64,000 bases of DNA, from the NCBI GenBank assembly GCA_024653355.1, contig JANLFQ010000003.1:62001-126000 (forward strand). Reading direction: 5' to 3'. Source of the stretch: a candidate division WOR-3 bacterium. Its GTDB lineage: Bacteria > Hydrothermota > Tepidihabitantia > Tepidihabitantales > Tepidihabitantaceae. Below the pieces are notes generated by a model. The model saw only the letters and a list, made by a program, of their open reading frames with translations, searched no databases and was not told where the DNA came from. Each line of letters opens with the position of its first letter. The stretch's first letter is position 1. The position numbers and the translations under genes were made by a program. This document shows positions 55,225 through 64,000 of this stretch, in pieces.

Positions 55225-55252
55225 TTGACTTGCGACCGGGCAGGGTTAATTT
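55225..55252 (+). promoter_or_regulatory. Promoter of the thioredoxin-fold gene
   Basis: TTGACT (55225-55230), 16-base spacer, TAATTT (55247-55252), leader with AAAGGAGG. Confidence 0.5.
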
Positions 55253-55278
55253 TTAATCTGTTCCCGAAAGGAGGCGTT

Positions 55279-55569
55279 ATGGTATTTCAAATTTTTGCCC
55301 GCGAGGGTTGTGTGACCTGTGCTAAAGCCCAGCAGGTCCTGGCACGGTTTGGTGTTCCCGTAGAGGTGCGCTATGTTGATGGGCCAAGCGCGACACCGGA
55401 AAACCTTGCCGATTTAGCCTATTTTGACTGGACCGACACACCGCCGCTGGTGGTTGTTACCGAAGGGGATAAGGTTTTACAGCGCTGGGACGGTAACGAC
55501 ATCGCCGATACGAGCCGTTCCTGGCACCAGACCGTTGAACGCTGGCTTGAATCCCAGCGTCAAAAGTAA
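55279..55569 (+). CDS. Glutaredoxin/thioredoxin-fold small protein
   Basis: From the ATG at 55279, which has AAAGGAGG upstream, the protein is 96 residues. It has the redox motif CVTC (residues 11-14), the strand VPVEVRYVDG and TPPLVVVTEGDKVLQRWDG with the cis-Pro. It is a cytoplasmic thiol-disulfide protein of unknown partner. The frame could extend upstream to 55225, but that part contains the promoter. Confidence 0.7.
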   Translation: MVFQIFAREGCVTCAKAQQVLARFGVPVEVRYVDGPSATPENLADLAYFDWTDTPPLVVVTEGDKVLQRWDGNDIADTSRSWHQTVERWLESQRQK

Positions 55570-55619
55570 CGGCTGCGGGTCAAAGACCTGCCAGTCCGGG
55601 CTATTTACCTCTCCGCCCG

Positions 55620-56012
55620 CTAACGGTTCAGCGAATCAAACAGCGTGGGCAGGCTGATGATGCCGAGCACGGCGAGGACGCTGATTACAATCAGCGATAG
55701 GGCAACCGCAACCAGCGAGACAATCATCATAATCCCGCTGATGATGAAGTAGAGTTTCAGTTTGCCGGTAAATTCGGCGAGCGCCTGCGGGTCGCCTTTT
55801 TCGGCATACTCCTGCGCCTTATTGCCCGCACCGTTCAGGATAACCCCCATCCAGATGGGCAGCCAAGCCCAGATGATACCGAACAGGGTTAACGCCTGCA
55901 GGATGCCGGCAACAATCTGGACAATGCCCAGAAGTTTGAGCCAGCCCTTCATTCCGCGGACATTTTGCTGTACGGTGTTGTTCGGAACTGCAGTTGTTAC
56001 GCTACTTTCCAA
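55620..56012 (-). CDS. DUF5362-like membrane protein
   Basis: From the TTG at 56012, directly after AGGAGG, the protein has 130 residues. There are two or three membrane helices (KLLGIVQIVAGILQALTLFGIIWAWLP, YFIISGIMMIVSLVAVALSLIV and VLAVLGIISL). NVRGMKGWLKLLGI resembles the DUF5362 family start. No function is known. The upstream frame to 56045 lacks its own ribosome site. Confidence 0.55.
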   Translation of the reverse strand: MESSVTTAVPNNTVQQNVRGMKGWLKLLGIVQIVAGILQALTLFGIIWAWLPIWMGVILNGAGNKAQEYAEKGDPQALAEFTGKLKLYFIISGIMMIVSLVAVALSLIVISVLAVLGIISLPTLFDSLNR

Positions 56013-56033
56013 GTTTCCTCCTGTTTTTACGAT

Positions 56034-56061
56034 AAGATAAGACAAAATTGTAAAGGGTCAA
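56034..56061 (-). promoter_or_regulatory. Promoter of the DUF5362-like gene
   Basis: Minus strand TTGACC (56056-56061), 16-base spacer, TATCTT (56034-56039), leader with AGGAGG before a TTG. Confidence 0.55.
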
Positions 56062-56069
56062 GCCCGACT

Positions 56070-57731
56070 TTATTTAAATCGGAACCGGCTCTTAAAATGG
56101 CGCAGGGTTAAATCCCGACCATACACCACTTCCACCGGCGGTATTGAATCGCGGTGCTGATAGAGCAGTTTTATCGCCTCGGCAGCGGCAAACAAATCCT
56201 GGTCCTCATAGGCAAGCCGGGGCACGGCAGCACGGACGAAGTTGTTGCGCGGTGCCGGGCTGTTTTCCAGTCCAAAGGCGTAAACGCCCAGTTCACACAA
56301 CCGGTGGCCCGCGACCAGAAGCAGGGCAACAAAGCCGATGCCCGGATAATCTTCGTCCCGGGCATCAGGGAAAAAGCGGTCGATATCGATATAGACCGCA
56401 TGACCGCCGGCGGGCTTGAGTACCGGCACGCCATCAGCGCTCAACCGTTCGGCAAAGCGCTGTACCTGTCCAATCCGGCTTGCAAGATAGTCCGGGTTGA
56501 CAACGGTGCGCAAACCTTCGGCAACCGCTTTGAGGTCTCTGCCTGCCAGTCCACCATAGGTTGGGTGTCCTTCAACAAGAATCTGATAATCGGTGAGTTT
56601 TTCGAGGAGTTCGGGATAGCGGCGCACAAATAGACCATCAGGCCGAATCAGCAGGGCACCACCGATATTCACCAGCCCATCCTTTTTCAGGCTGATGTGA
56701 AACCCGTCAACATATTGAAACATCTCCTGGACGATTTCGGCGATGGTTTTGCGCTCATAGCCCGGTTCACGGTTGTGAATAAAATAGGCGTTTTCGGCAA
56801 ATCGGCAGGCATCGAAGAAAAACGGGATGTTGTGTTCGGCGGTCAGGGCGCGAACGGCGCGGATGTTTGCCATTGAAACCGGTTGGCCACCGCCCGTGTT
56901 GTTGGTAATTGTCAGATAGACCAGAGGGATACGTTCGGGCATTGTATCAAGGAGCAGTTTTAACTCTTCAAGGTTGATGTTGCCCCGAAAAGGAAAACTC
57001 TCGTCGTTGTTGCGGTGCTCATCACAATTAAGGTTCAGGGGGACAAAGTTACTGTCCGCAATGTTCGCCTCGGTCGTGTCAAAATGGCCATTACTGGGGA
57101 TGAGGTAACAGGGCGCGGCATTGTGCCGGCGCTCGATTCGGCTCAGGGCAACTTTGATGCGGGCAAAAAGCCCGTTTTGGTCCGGCAGACTATTCAGCAC
57201 GGTAGCGAGAGGGGTGTGGTTTTCCGAAGAAAGACGACGGGCAAGGTTGGAAAAAAGTGCGTGCTCGGCGGCTCTGCCCTGGTGAAATATGAAGAGCGTC
57301 TGAATGGGCCGATTTAAATCCTGGCGCCAGACATCACCAAAGGTTTTGGCCAGTTGCTCATTCAACTGATAATAGCCCTCGTTTGAGCCGTAAGCCTCAT
57401 CGCCCAGTAGCAGTTGTGCCCACTGCTCCATCGTCATCGTGGTTGTGCCCGAATCGGAAAGCAAATCACAGCCCGGTAACAGGTGCGCCGGATAGAGAAA
57501 CGGGTTCAACCCGATATTAGTTACCAGTTCAGCGCGGGCTTTGACCGAGTGGAGCGGACAGGCAGAAGTGCCAAACTGGGCTTTTGCCTCAGCACAGTGG
57601 TGGCTGGTGTTGGAGCGAAAACGGACCGCGGCGTTGCGATAGGCGCGGGGTGTAAAGTATCGGCCGGGTTGGGCTCTTTTTTTCTCGAGTTCCTCAAACA
57701 ACCGGACAAAGAAAAAGAGTTTATCGGTCAT
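56070..57731 (-). CDS. Tryptophanase / tyrosine phenol-lyase family enzyme
   Basis: A 553-residue PLP enzyme. GLNPFLYPA, LLSDSGTTTMT, GDEAYGSNEGYYQL and THQGRAAE-like FHQGRAAEHAL match the beta-eliminating lyases, and the PLP Lys lies in SLKKDGLVNIGG. It cleaves an aromatic amino acid such as tryptophan to indole, pyruvate and ammonia; the exact substrate cannot be read. It is about 80 residues longer than typical TnaA, with an N-terminal extension. A TTGACT / 16 / TAATTT promoter nine bases before the ATG suggests a leaderless mRNA. Confidence 0.82.
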   Translation of the reverse strand: MTDKLFFFVRLFEELEKKRAQPGRYFTPRAYRNAAVRFRSNTSHHCAEAKAQFGTSACPLHSVKARAELVTNIGLNPFLYPAHLLPGCDLLSDSGTTTMTMEQWAQLLLGDEAYGSNEGYYQLNEQLAKTFGDVWRQDLNRPIQTLFIFHQGRAAEHALFSNLARRLSSENHTPLATVLNSLPDQNGLFARIKVALSRIERRHNAAPCYLIPSNGHFDTTEANIADSNFVPLNLNCDEHRNNDESFPFRGNINLEELKLLLDTMPERIPLVYLTITNNTGGGQPVSMANIRAVRALTAEHNIPFFFDACRFAENAYFIHNREPGYERKTIAEIVQEMFQYVDGFHISLKKDGLVNIGGALLIRPDGLFVRRYPELLEKLTDYQILVEGHPTYGGLAGRDLKAVAEGLRTVVNPDYLASRIGQVQRFAERLSADGVPVLKPAGGHAVYIDIDRFFPDARDEDYPGIGFVALLLVAGHRLCELGVYAFGLENSPAPRNNFVRAAVPRLAYEDQDLFAAAEAIKLLYQHRDSIPPVEVVYGRDLTLRHFKSRFRFK

Positions 57732-57740
57732 TGAAGAACT

Positions 57741-57768
57741 AAATTACCCCACATCAGGCTAAAGTCAA
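57741..57768 (-). promoter_or_regulatory. Promoter of the lyase gene, leaderless type
   Basis: Minus strand TTGACT (57763-57768), 16-base spacer, TAATTT (57741-57746), nine bases to the ATG. Confidence 0.5.
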
Positions 57769-57786
57769 GGAGAAAAGAGGTGCGGT

Positions 57787-60099
57787 TTAGCGGGTGATGA
57801 GCACCTTAACCGTCGCTTTGCCGGGCACCTCTTTCATTGGCTGGATAAAGTAGACCCCAGGTGCAAGATGCCGGATGTCATTAACACCGGGCTGGAGATT
57901 GAGCACCTTCCGGCCGGAGATGTCAAAGAGAACACCGGTCTCATTCCCGGGTAAAGACAGAGTGTAACGCACGACGGTTGGAATTAACCGGTCCTTAGAA
58001 TTGCCCGCAATCTCGGGTGCGAGTCCAACAACGGTTGTGTCACGGATGAAACAAACAACCGAACTGTTCGGTACCGCAACATAAACCCGGCGCTGGCTCG
58101 GGCTATGGACAATTGTTGCGGGATAATGGGGCAAATCGATAACGGTAACGACCGAATCGGCACGGCAGTCAAACACCTTGACACTCTTACCATAGCGAAA
58201 TGTGCCGTAAAGATAACCGGTGAGCGAATCGTAAACGATTTGACTCAGTCTCGAGCCAATCGGGACCGAGTCTTCAATGCGGGGCCCGCTCGGGTTAATC
58301 ACATAGAACTGGCTACCGGCTCCGCAGTAAAGCCGGTTGCGAAATTGATTGTAGAACATCAAATCCGGTCCATACGGGAGCGGCAGAAAAGAGCGGATGG
58401 TGTGGGTGGAACAGTCAACAAAAAACAGTCCGTTGAGGTTCTCAACAGCACAGGCAAGGGCATTATCTTCCGGCAGATGGCAGACCGATAACGGTTTGCC
58501 ACCCAATCCAATATGGGCGATTACCCGTCGGGTAACGACATCAAGCGCCACCAGTGAATACTGGTCAAAGATGGCGGATAGGTAAAGCCGGTGCAAAATC
58601 GGGAGATAACTGAGTATGCAGGGGTCCGCGCCGGCATATACCCAATCGATGACTGAATCCCAGGCACAGTTGATTATCGCAATGTCCTCAGACAGTGCGC
58701 AAAATAGGTGGTTCAGGTCTGGCGCATAAATTGCGCTGTTCGGTGTATCGTACAACGGTATTGTCTTACGCACCGTTTCGGCAGGACAGTCAATTGACAC
58801 GATGGCGGTTTCTGATGGGATGAGGGCATAGAGGCGATTGCTTTCGGTAATGGGGATGATTTCTGAAGGGGCAGCGGGCAGTTTTATCGGGTTGTGGATG
58901 GTGCCGGTTGCGGCGTTTACGGGCATAATTTCATTTTGTTCGGTGCTGGCACAATAAACCCGTTCGGTACCCGAAAGATAGGCAAGGAGGTTTACCGGGA
59001 ATATGGTGGGAACCTCCTTTACCACCTCACTGGTGCGGGCGTTGTATATCACCACCTGATGGCTATTGAGTTCCGCAGCATAGATTAAGTTGGCACGCGG
59101 GTTATAGCCCAGCCCCGCAGGATAGGAGCCGGGCGTCGGAATAATCCGCACCACCTCATTGGTGACACCGTCAACAACGGCGATGTTATCAGTGGAACTC
59201 AAGGCGATGTAAACGAGGTTGTCAAGGGAGTCAAAAGTTAGCCCCCGCTGGTTTGTATTGAGGTAAATCCAGCGGATTAAAGTGTCGGCAAGGGCGTCGT
59301 AAACGCCAAACCAGTTACCATCCCAGTCGGCACAGTAAAACTTATTACTGACGGTGTTCAGGCACATCAACCTCGGTCCATAACCAGCAAGAAGCCAGCG
59401 AATCACGGTATCCCGGTCGCAGTCAACAACGGTGATGTCCTCATCGTAATCCTCCGCGATGTAAAGCCGGTTGGTGAGATGGTTGTAAAGCACGCCATAA
59501 GGTCCGGCACCGGAATAAAAGGTTTTAATCACACTGTCGGTTGAACAGTCAATTACCGCCACATCATCATTCTCCATCACGCAGTAAACCTTATTCACCC
59601 GATAGGCGCAGGTGATGTTATCACTATAGTATGGGAGGGCAATCGTTCGGATTACAACTTCGCTGTCGCAATCCACGACCCAGACCGTTCGATAACCAAC
59701 ACAGTATATCCGGTTGAGGTTGGGGTTGTAGGTCAGGTCATAGCCGTAACCAGGCAGTTGAACAGTTCGGAGAACACGGTTGGCAGCGGCGTCAATTACA
59801 ACCAACTGATTACCGCTCAGGATGTAAAGTTTATTATCCACTGGGTTGTAGGAAAAATTTCCAGCGTTGTCCGGCAGTTGAATTGAAGCGATTTTCCGGT
59901 TGGTGGTGCCATCAAGGACGCAGATAAGTGGGCTATTACTGCCGAAGATGAATACGGTGTTGTTGTTCGGGTTGTAAAAGATTCGGTTGGGATTTGCGGG
60001 AGCGGCAAACGAATCGGGCAGATAAACGGTCTTCTCCAGCCACTGGGCGGAAACCGGTGTCGCCATCAGGGCGATGAGACAAAAAAACCACCGGCGCAT
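57787..60099 (-). CDS. Surface beta-propeller (YVTN-type) protein with C-terminal sorting-type domain
   Basis: A 770-residue exported protein (signal peptide ending SAQ at residue 18) with more than a dozen blades of the form N-RIYC--Y----VVDC-S--VIRTI-LP-----ITYNP-, i.e. YVTN/NHL-like repeats. It ends in a T9SS-type C-terminal domain (VVRYTLSLPGNETGVLFDISGRKVLNL ... LAPGVYFIQP). It is probably surface-attached; the binding partner is unknown. Good Shine-Dalgarno sequence AAAGGAGGT. Confidence 0.85.
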   Translation of the reverse strand: MRRWFFCLIALMATPVSAQWLEKTVYLPDSFAAPANPNRIFYNPNNNTVFIFGSNSPLICVLDGTTNRKIASIQLPDNAGNFSYNPVDNKLYILSGNQLVVIDAAANRVLRTVQLPGYGYDLTYNPNLNRIYCVGYRTVWVVDCDSEVVIRTIALPYYSDNITCAYRVNKVYCVMENDDVAVIDCSTDSVIKTFYSGAGPYGVLYNHLTNRLYIAEDYDEDITVVDCDRDTVIRWLLAGYGPRLMCLNTVSNKFYCADWDGNWFGVYDALADTLIRWIYLNTNQRGLTFDSLDNLVYIALSSTDNIAVVDGVTNEVVRIIPTPGSYPAGLGYNPRANLIYAAELNSHQVVIYNARTSEVVKEVPTIFPVNLLAYLSGTERVYCASTEQNEIMPVNAATGTIHNPIKLPAAPSEIIPITESNRLYALIPSETAIVSIDCPAETVRKTIPLYDTPNSAIYAPDLNHLFCALSEDIAIINCAWDSVIDWVYAGADPCILSYLPILHRLYLSAIFDQYSLVALDVVTRRVIAHIGLGGKPLSVCHLPEDNALACAVENLNGLFFVDCSTHTIRSFLPLPYGPDLMFYNQFRNRLYCGAGSQFYVINPSGPRIEDSVPIGSRLSQIVYDSLTGYLYGTFRYGKSVKVFDCRADSVVTVIDLPHYPATIVHSPSQRRVYVAVPNSSVVCFIRDTTVVGLAPEIAGNSKDRLIPTVVRYTLSLPGNETGVLFDISGRKVLNLQPGVNDIRHLAPGVYFIQPMKEVPGKATVKVLITR

Positions 60100-60121
60100 A
60101 ACACCTCCTTTTTACGACCAG

Positions 60122-60150
60122 ATTGTAAGGCGAATTCAGTTAATTGTCAA
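60122..60150 (-). promoter_or_regulatory. Promoter of the YVTN gene, in an inverted repeat
   Basis: Minus strand TTGACA (60145-60150), 17-base spacer, TACAAT (60122-60127). GGCGAATT (60129-60136) and AATTCGCC (60149-60156) form an 8-bp inverted repeat around the spacer and -35 box. Confidence 0.65.
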
Positions 60151-60233
60151 TTCGCCAGGCGCGGTTCAGGAGGCATAAACAAGTTCGGCATGGGTCAGGA
60201 TATCCGGGGCAATTTTGTCCTCATAATGTCCTG

Positions 60234-60443
60234 TGTGTAGCAAGGGATAAGGTTGTAATAAACTATGTCCTTGATAAAACGGCACCGGTTTTAATAGAAG
60301 CCTTTGATGTGGTAGGGCGGTGTGTTTGGCGGCAACGGGCAAAAGAACAGCAGCCGGGCTGTTATACAATCAGGGTGCCGGGCACCTGTTTTGACGGTCC
60401 TGGACTGTTTTTGTCCGGTTCACTGCGGGTAAGACCACCCTGA
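60234..60443 (+). pseudogene. Orphan fragment of a C-terminal sorting/FlgD-like domain
   Basis: Translation reads ARDKVVINYVLDKTAPVLIE, then AFDVVGRCVWRQRAKEQQPG, then CYTIRVPG, and ends GLFLSGSLRV. This is the shape of the C-terminal domain of the C25 and YVTN proteins (NYTL ... VYDVxGRxV ... GxYxxR ... GVYFxxL). No signal peptide, start codon or N-terminal body exists in front of it; a promoter for the opposite gene occupies that place. It looks like the remnant of a decayed surface-protein gene. Confidence 0.4.
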
Positions 60444-60981
60444 GCCGCAGGTTTTTGCGGGTGAAGTGAAAAGATATTTTTGCGGAGCGAAATTTGGGCT
60501 GATTTTCAACTTAGTTTATATTCCTACTTCGGCCAAATAGCAATTTTTATGTTATTAAATTTCTTACAAATATCCTTTTCATTTGCAAAACCACCTTTAG
60601 CAGTAGCAGAACCGATTTCAAAGGTTGTCATTTTTCGTCACATCGGCGGAAAGCGCGTGAGTGTTTAAGAAATATATGTCTTTCATGGTATTCTATAAAC
60701 TCCTCGTATACTCATCTTTTATCAGATACTTTGTTCCTTTGTAGCGATATAAGACACCATCACAATCCTAAAACAGTTGTCTGATTTTTTGAGGTCTATA
60801 AGTAGACAATACACACATAAGACTATTTCTTTCATACTAAATTAATACTTGTAAAAAGTCAAGATTTTTCTGACAATTGCCTGTTTTATTCTCAACGCCG
60901 GTAGTTTTGCCCGATAGCAAAAGGTGCCGGGTTGTTGGGAAGAGCATCGAAAGGTGAGGTATTGGGGTCTAATAGTGTAGT
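60444..60981. other. AT-rich gene-free interval upstream of clpB
   Basis: Clearly more AT-rich than the rest of the window, with no convincing frame; a 62-codon frame from 60480 has no recognisable features. It holds the perfect inverted repeat GTCTA-taag-TAGAC (60794-60807). A -10-like TCTAAT (60968-60973) lies eight bases before the clpB ATG, but without a clear -35. I see no CIRCE element. Confidence 0.4.
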
Positions 60982-63531
60982 ATGAATATTGAAAGGTTTA
61001 CAGAAAAGGCGCAACAGGCGCTATATGAGGCACAATCTCAGGCACAGCGCCGGAATCATCCGGAGCTTGATGCCGAACATATCCTTTTGGCTCTTTTAGA
61101 GCAGGATGAGGGGTTGGTGCCGGAAATTCTTTCCCGGGTTGGCGCGAATCCGGCGCACATCCGGCAGCATATCGATGTGGCACTCGCGGAGAAGCCGCGG
61201 GTCTCTGCAGGCGGTCAGGTTTACATCTCGGCGCGGGCGCAAAAGGTGCTGGCAAAGGCGGAGGAGGAGGCGCGGCGGTTTAAGGATGAGTTTATTTCCA
61301 CCGAGCATCTGCTTTTAGGGCTGCTTGATTTGCCGGATGGCGCGGTCGCAAGGGTCTTTAAGACTTTTGGCGTTGAGCGGGCGCGGGTGCTGGAGGTTTT
61401 GAAGAAGATGCGCGGTACGCAGCGGGTTACCGACCAGGCAGCAGAGGACCGTTACCAACCGCTGGAGAAGTTTGGCCGGGATTTGACCGCACTGGCACGG
61501 GAGGGAAAACTTGACCCGGTGATTGGCAGGGATGAGGAGATTCGCCGGGTGATGCAGGTTCTGTCAAGGAGGACGAAGAACAATCCGGTTTTGATTGGTG
61601 AGGCCGGGGTTGGTAAGACGGCGATTGTTGAGGGTCTGGCACAACGGATTGTGAAGGGTGATGTACCGGAGAGTTTGAAGGAGCGCCGGATTGTGGCGCT
61701 GGATATGGGCGCTTTGATTGCCGGGGCGAAGTATCGGGGCGAGTTTGAGAGCCGGTTGAAGGCGGTCTTGAAGGAGGTCGCCGCTTCAGAGGGCAAGGTG
61801 ATTCTTTTTATTGATGAGTTGCATCTCGTGGTGGGTGCGGGTAAGGCAGAGGGTGCGATTGATGCCGGTAATCTGTTGAAGCCGATGCTGGCAAGGGGTG
61901 AGTTGCGCTGTATTGGCGCGACCACGCTGGATGAGTATCGGGAGTACATTGAGAAGGACAAGGCGCTGGAACGAAGGTTTCAGCCGGTTTATGTTGACCA
62001 GCCCGATGTTGAGGAGACGATTTCGATTCTGCGCGGCTTGAAGGAGCGGTATGAGACCCATCACGGGGTGCGGATTGCCGATGCGGCGCTGGTTGCGGCG
62101 GCGGTGCTTTCGCACCGATACATTTCGGACCGGTTTTTGCCCGACAAGGCGATTGACCTGGTGGATGAGGCGGCGGCAAAGTTGAAGATGGAGATTACTT
62201 CCAAGCCGGTAGAACTGGACGAGGTGGAGCGGAAGATTTTGCAACTGGAGATGGAGCGGCTGTCTTTGAAGCGGGAGCAGGATGAGGCGTCACGGGCAAG
62301 GCTTGCCGAGATTGAGGAGGAGATTGCCAATTTGAAGGAGCGCCAGGCAACACTGAATGCGCAGTGGGAGGCGGAACGCAAGGAACTGGAGAAGCGGACG
62401 CGGTTGAAGGAGGAGATTGAGCGGGTGCAGCATGAGATTGAGGTGGCGAAGCGCAAGTACGATTTGAATCGGGCGGCAGAACTGGAGTACGGCGAACTGC
62501 TGCGCCTGAAAAAGGAGTTGAGCGAACTGGAAAAGGCGCAGCGGGGTCGCCGGCTGTTGCGCGAGGAGGTGACCGAAGAGGACATCGCCGAGGTGGTTTC
62601 GCGCTGGACCGGCATCCCGGTGAAGAATCTCCTGGAGTCGGAGCGGGAGAAGTTGTTGCGTTTGGAGGATGAGATTCACAAGCGGCTTGTGGACCAGGAG
62701 GAGGCGGTGAATGCGGTGGCGAATGCGATTCGCCGGGCACGCGCCGGCATCGCGGAGCGGAAGAAGCCGATTGGCTCGTTTATCTTCCTTGGACCGACCG
62801 GTGTCGGCAAGACCGAACTGGCAAAGAGTTTGGCGCAGGTGCTGTTTGACTCTGAAGAGGCGATGGTGCGGCTTGATATGTCGGAGTATATGGAGAAGCA
62901 CACCGTGTCCCGGTTGATTGGTGCGCCCCCGGGCTATGTTGGTTTTGAAGAGGGGGGACAGTTGACCGAGGCGGTGCGGCGCCGGCCTTATCGGGTGGTT
63001 TTGCTGGACGAGATTGAGAAGGCGCACCCGGATGTGTTTAACATCCTGTTGCAGATTCTGGACGACGGCAGATTGACCGATGGCCATGGCAGGGTGGTGG
63101 ACTTCAAGAATACGGTGGTGATTATGACATCAAATCTGGGTACCGAGATGGCGCAGGAAGGCAGGTTTGACCGTGATGAGTTGATGCGGCTTTTGCGCCG
63201 GAGTTTCCGGCCTGAGTTTTTGAACCGGGTGGACGAGATTGTGGTTTTCAAACCGCTGGGCAGAGCGGAAATAAGACAGATTGTGGATTTACAACTCGCC
63301 CGGTTAAAAAACCAGTTGACAGAACAGGGAATTGATGTTATAATTAGTCCGGGCGTAGAGGATGTACTCGCGAAGGAAGGCTACGACCCGGAATTTGGGG
63401 CAAGGCCGTTAAAACGAGTAATCCAGAATCGCATTGAGAACCAACTGGCTAAGTTGGTTCTGGAAAAAAGACCGGAAAAGGTCGTAATAAAGGTTGTTGA
63501 CGGCGCAATTGTGGTTGCGCCTGAAACCTAA
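60982..63531 (+). CDS. clpB: Chaperone ATPase ClpB
   Basis: An 849-residue protein. Clp N-terminal repeats (residues 1-145) are followed by AAA domain 1 with [18 protein letters not shown] and [10 protein letters not shown] long coiled-coil middle domain (about 410-525) identifies ClpB rather than ClpA/C without one. AAA domain 2 has [16 protein letters not shown] and [16 protein letters not shown], and ends in the [12 protein letters not shown] sensor 2 motif. It disaggregates proteins together with the DnaK system. No strong promoter is obvious, but the ATG may be leaderless. Confidence 0.93.
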   Translation: MNIERFTEKAQQALYEAQSQAQRRNHPELDAEHILLALLEQDEGLVPEILSRVGANPAHIRQHIDVALAEKPRVSAGGQVYISARAQKVLAKAEEEARRFKDEFISTEHLLLGLLDLPDGAVARVFKTFGVERARVLEVLKKMRGTQRVTDQAAEDRYQPLEKFGRDLTALAREGKLDPVIGRDEEIRRVMQVLSRRTKNNPVLIGEAGVGKTAIVEGLAQRIVKGDVPESLKERRIVALDMGALIAGAKYRGEFESRLKAVLKEVAASEGKVILFIDELHLVVGAGKAEGAIDAGNLLKPMLARGELRCIGATTLDEYREYIEKDKALERRFQPVYVDQPDVEETISILRGLKERYETHHGVRIADAALVAAAVLSHRYISDRFLPDKAIDLVDEAAAKLKMEITSKPVELDEVERKILQLEMERLSLKREQDEASRARLAEIEEEIANLKERQATLNAQWEAERKELEKRTRLKEEIERVQHEIEVAKRKYDLNRAAELEYGELLRLKKELSELEKAQRGRRLLREEVTEEDIAEVVSRWTGIPVKNLLESEREKLLRLEDEIHKRLVDQEEAVNAVANAIRRARAGIAERKKPIGSFIFLGPTGVGKTELAKSLAQVLFDSEEAMVRLDMSEYMEKHTVSRLIGAPPGYVGFEEGGQLTEAVRRRPYRVVLLDEIEKAHPDVFNILLQILDDGRLTDGHGRVVDFKNTVVIMTSNLGTEMAQEGRFDRDELMRLLRRSFRPEFLNRVDEIVVFKPLGRAEIRQIVDLQLARLKNQLTEQGIDVIISPGVEDVLAKEGYDPEFGARPLKRVIQNRIENQLAKLVLEKRPEKVVIKVVDGAIVVAPET

Positions 63532-63553
63532 AAATTGGTGTTTTAAAAGTTTT

Positions 63554-63625
63554 TGTCGGGAGCAGGTATCCCTCCTTCCCAACCCACCAAAAACCCCCTT
63601 GTTTCCCTGCTCCCGACACCATTTT
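63554..63625 (+). terminator. Hairpin after clpB
   Basis: TGTCGGGAGCAGG (63554-63566) and CCTGCTCCCGACA (63606-63618) form a 13-bp stem with a 39-base loop, followed by a short T-run. Confidence 0.55.
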
Positions 63626-63706
63626 TATCCGTGGAAAACCGATAAGCGGGCTTGCGGTCTGATTTCTAAATATCTAATTTTCAACAAGTTGGCGAAGATT
63701 AACCTG

Positions 63707-64000
63707 CTATGGCTCGCCGATGTTGAAAACCTGATACCGGATTGCGGTTAGAATGTCCGGGTTAAGGCCACGGGCGGTCCATTTGTCCAGCAGGACCTTT
63801 GCTGCCATTGCCAGGCTTCTGCCTGATATCTCCTGCTGGTTGGAAAGTTTCCACAGTTGCCGGGCAAAGTTCAGATAGGGCACATACAGTATTGAAGACA
63901 CGCCGTTTTCGTTCAAAACCGCTTTGACCTCGGACTCCATCGTGGATATCTTCTCCATTACTATCTCATAGCGGCTCCTCATATCATCAATCTGCGCCTC
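63707..64000 (-). CDS. Unknown protein, C-terminal part (may continue beyond the window)
   Basis: The frame is open to the window edge. The visible part reads EAQIDDMRSRYEIVMEKIST and continues to a helical, soluble C-terminus (FARQLWKLSNQQEISGRSLAMAAKVLLDKWTARGLNP). No family is recognised. An ATG at 63982 could start it, but the six codons before it are also open, so it is probably the end of a longer coiled-coil-containing protein. Confidence 0.45.
   Translation of the reverse strand, partial: EAQIDDMRSRYEIVMEKISTMESEVKAVLNENGVSSILYVPYLNFARQLWKLSNQQEISGRSLAMAAKVLLDKWTARGLNPDILTAIRYQVFNIGEP

Noticed and set aside
60480-60668. 62-codon frame in the AT-rich interval
   Set aside because: Low-complexity translation, no ribosome site and no promoter.
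60700-60981. CIRCE or similar heat-shock operator before clpB
   Set aside because: No TTAGCACTC-N9-GAGTGCTAA-like repeat is present; only an unrelated short palindrome.

Overview
The window looks like a chromosomal segment of an uncultured, free-living, Gram-negative-type bacterium of roughly 55-58% GC. Outer-membrane barrels, a secretin, OmpA-type proteins, a large gingipain-like C25 peptidase and C-terminal sorting-type domains all point to a diderm. This combination resembles published WOR-3 (Stahlbacteria)-like genomes; that placement is an inference from gene content and was not tested. There is no prophage, insertion sequence or CRISPR array.

Layout. 1-5176: 5' end of recA, a lone ThiD2-type domain, a desulforedoxin-like miniprotein, two outer-membrane proteins, a DUF4097 protein, thioredoxin and a GlcD-type oxidase. 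5615-11398: alaS, an LCP-family protein, der, a zinc-ribbon membrane protein and a SWIB-domain protein. 11548-14840: a 23S-5S rRNA operon with its own promoter and no 16S gene. 15007-28364: a long type IV pilus/pseudopilus cluster with five prepilins, an ABC exporter, a PilM-PilN fusion, PilO, two PilP-like proteins, the PilQ secretin, PilT and the prepilin peptidase PilD. 28429-43699: OmpA-type proteins, a VTT-family protein, accC, valS, a pseudo-glutamine amidotransferase, a second PilT-like ATPase, tRNA-Gly, nth, a serpin and a nitrilase-family enzyme. 43831-49487: a 1749-residue regulator and a sigma-54-driven microgene. 49486-64000: a radical SAM protein, a C25 peptidase, cca, small redox and membrane proteins, a tryptophanase-family lyase, a surface beta-propeller protein, clpB and a truncated unknown gene.

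The most unusual region is 43831-49487. One protein fuses a Ser/Thr kinase-like domain, an AAA ATPase, TPRs, a GAF domain, a sigma-54 AAA+ domain and a Fis-type helix-turn-helix. Just downstream lie a -24/-12 promoter, a strong ribosome binding site, an 18-codon proline-rich reading frame and a terminator. TGTCGCA motifs occur upstream of both the regulator and the microgene. This suggests an enhancer-binding protein that controls itself and a stand-alone micropeptide or small RNA.

Promoters are easy to read throughout (TTGACN, 16-17 bp, TATAAT-like). At about a dozen genes the -10 box ends only 6-10 bases before the start codon, with usually no Shine-Dalgarno sequence. These mRNAs are probably leaderless. 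Several starts given here were chosen on that basis and are shorter than the longest open frame.
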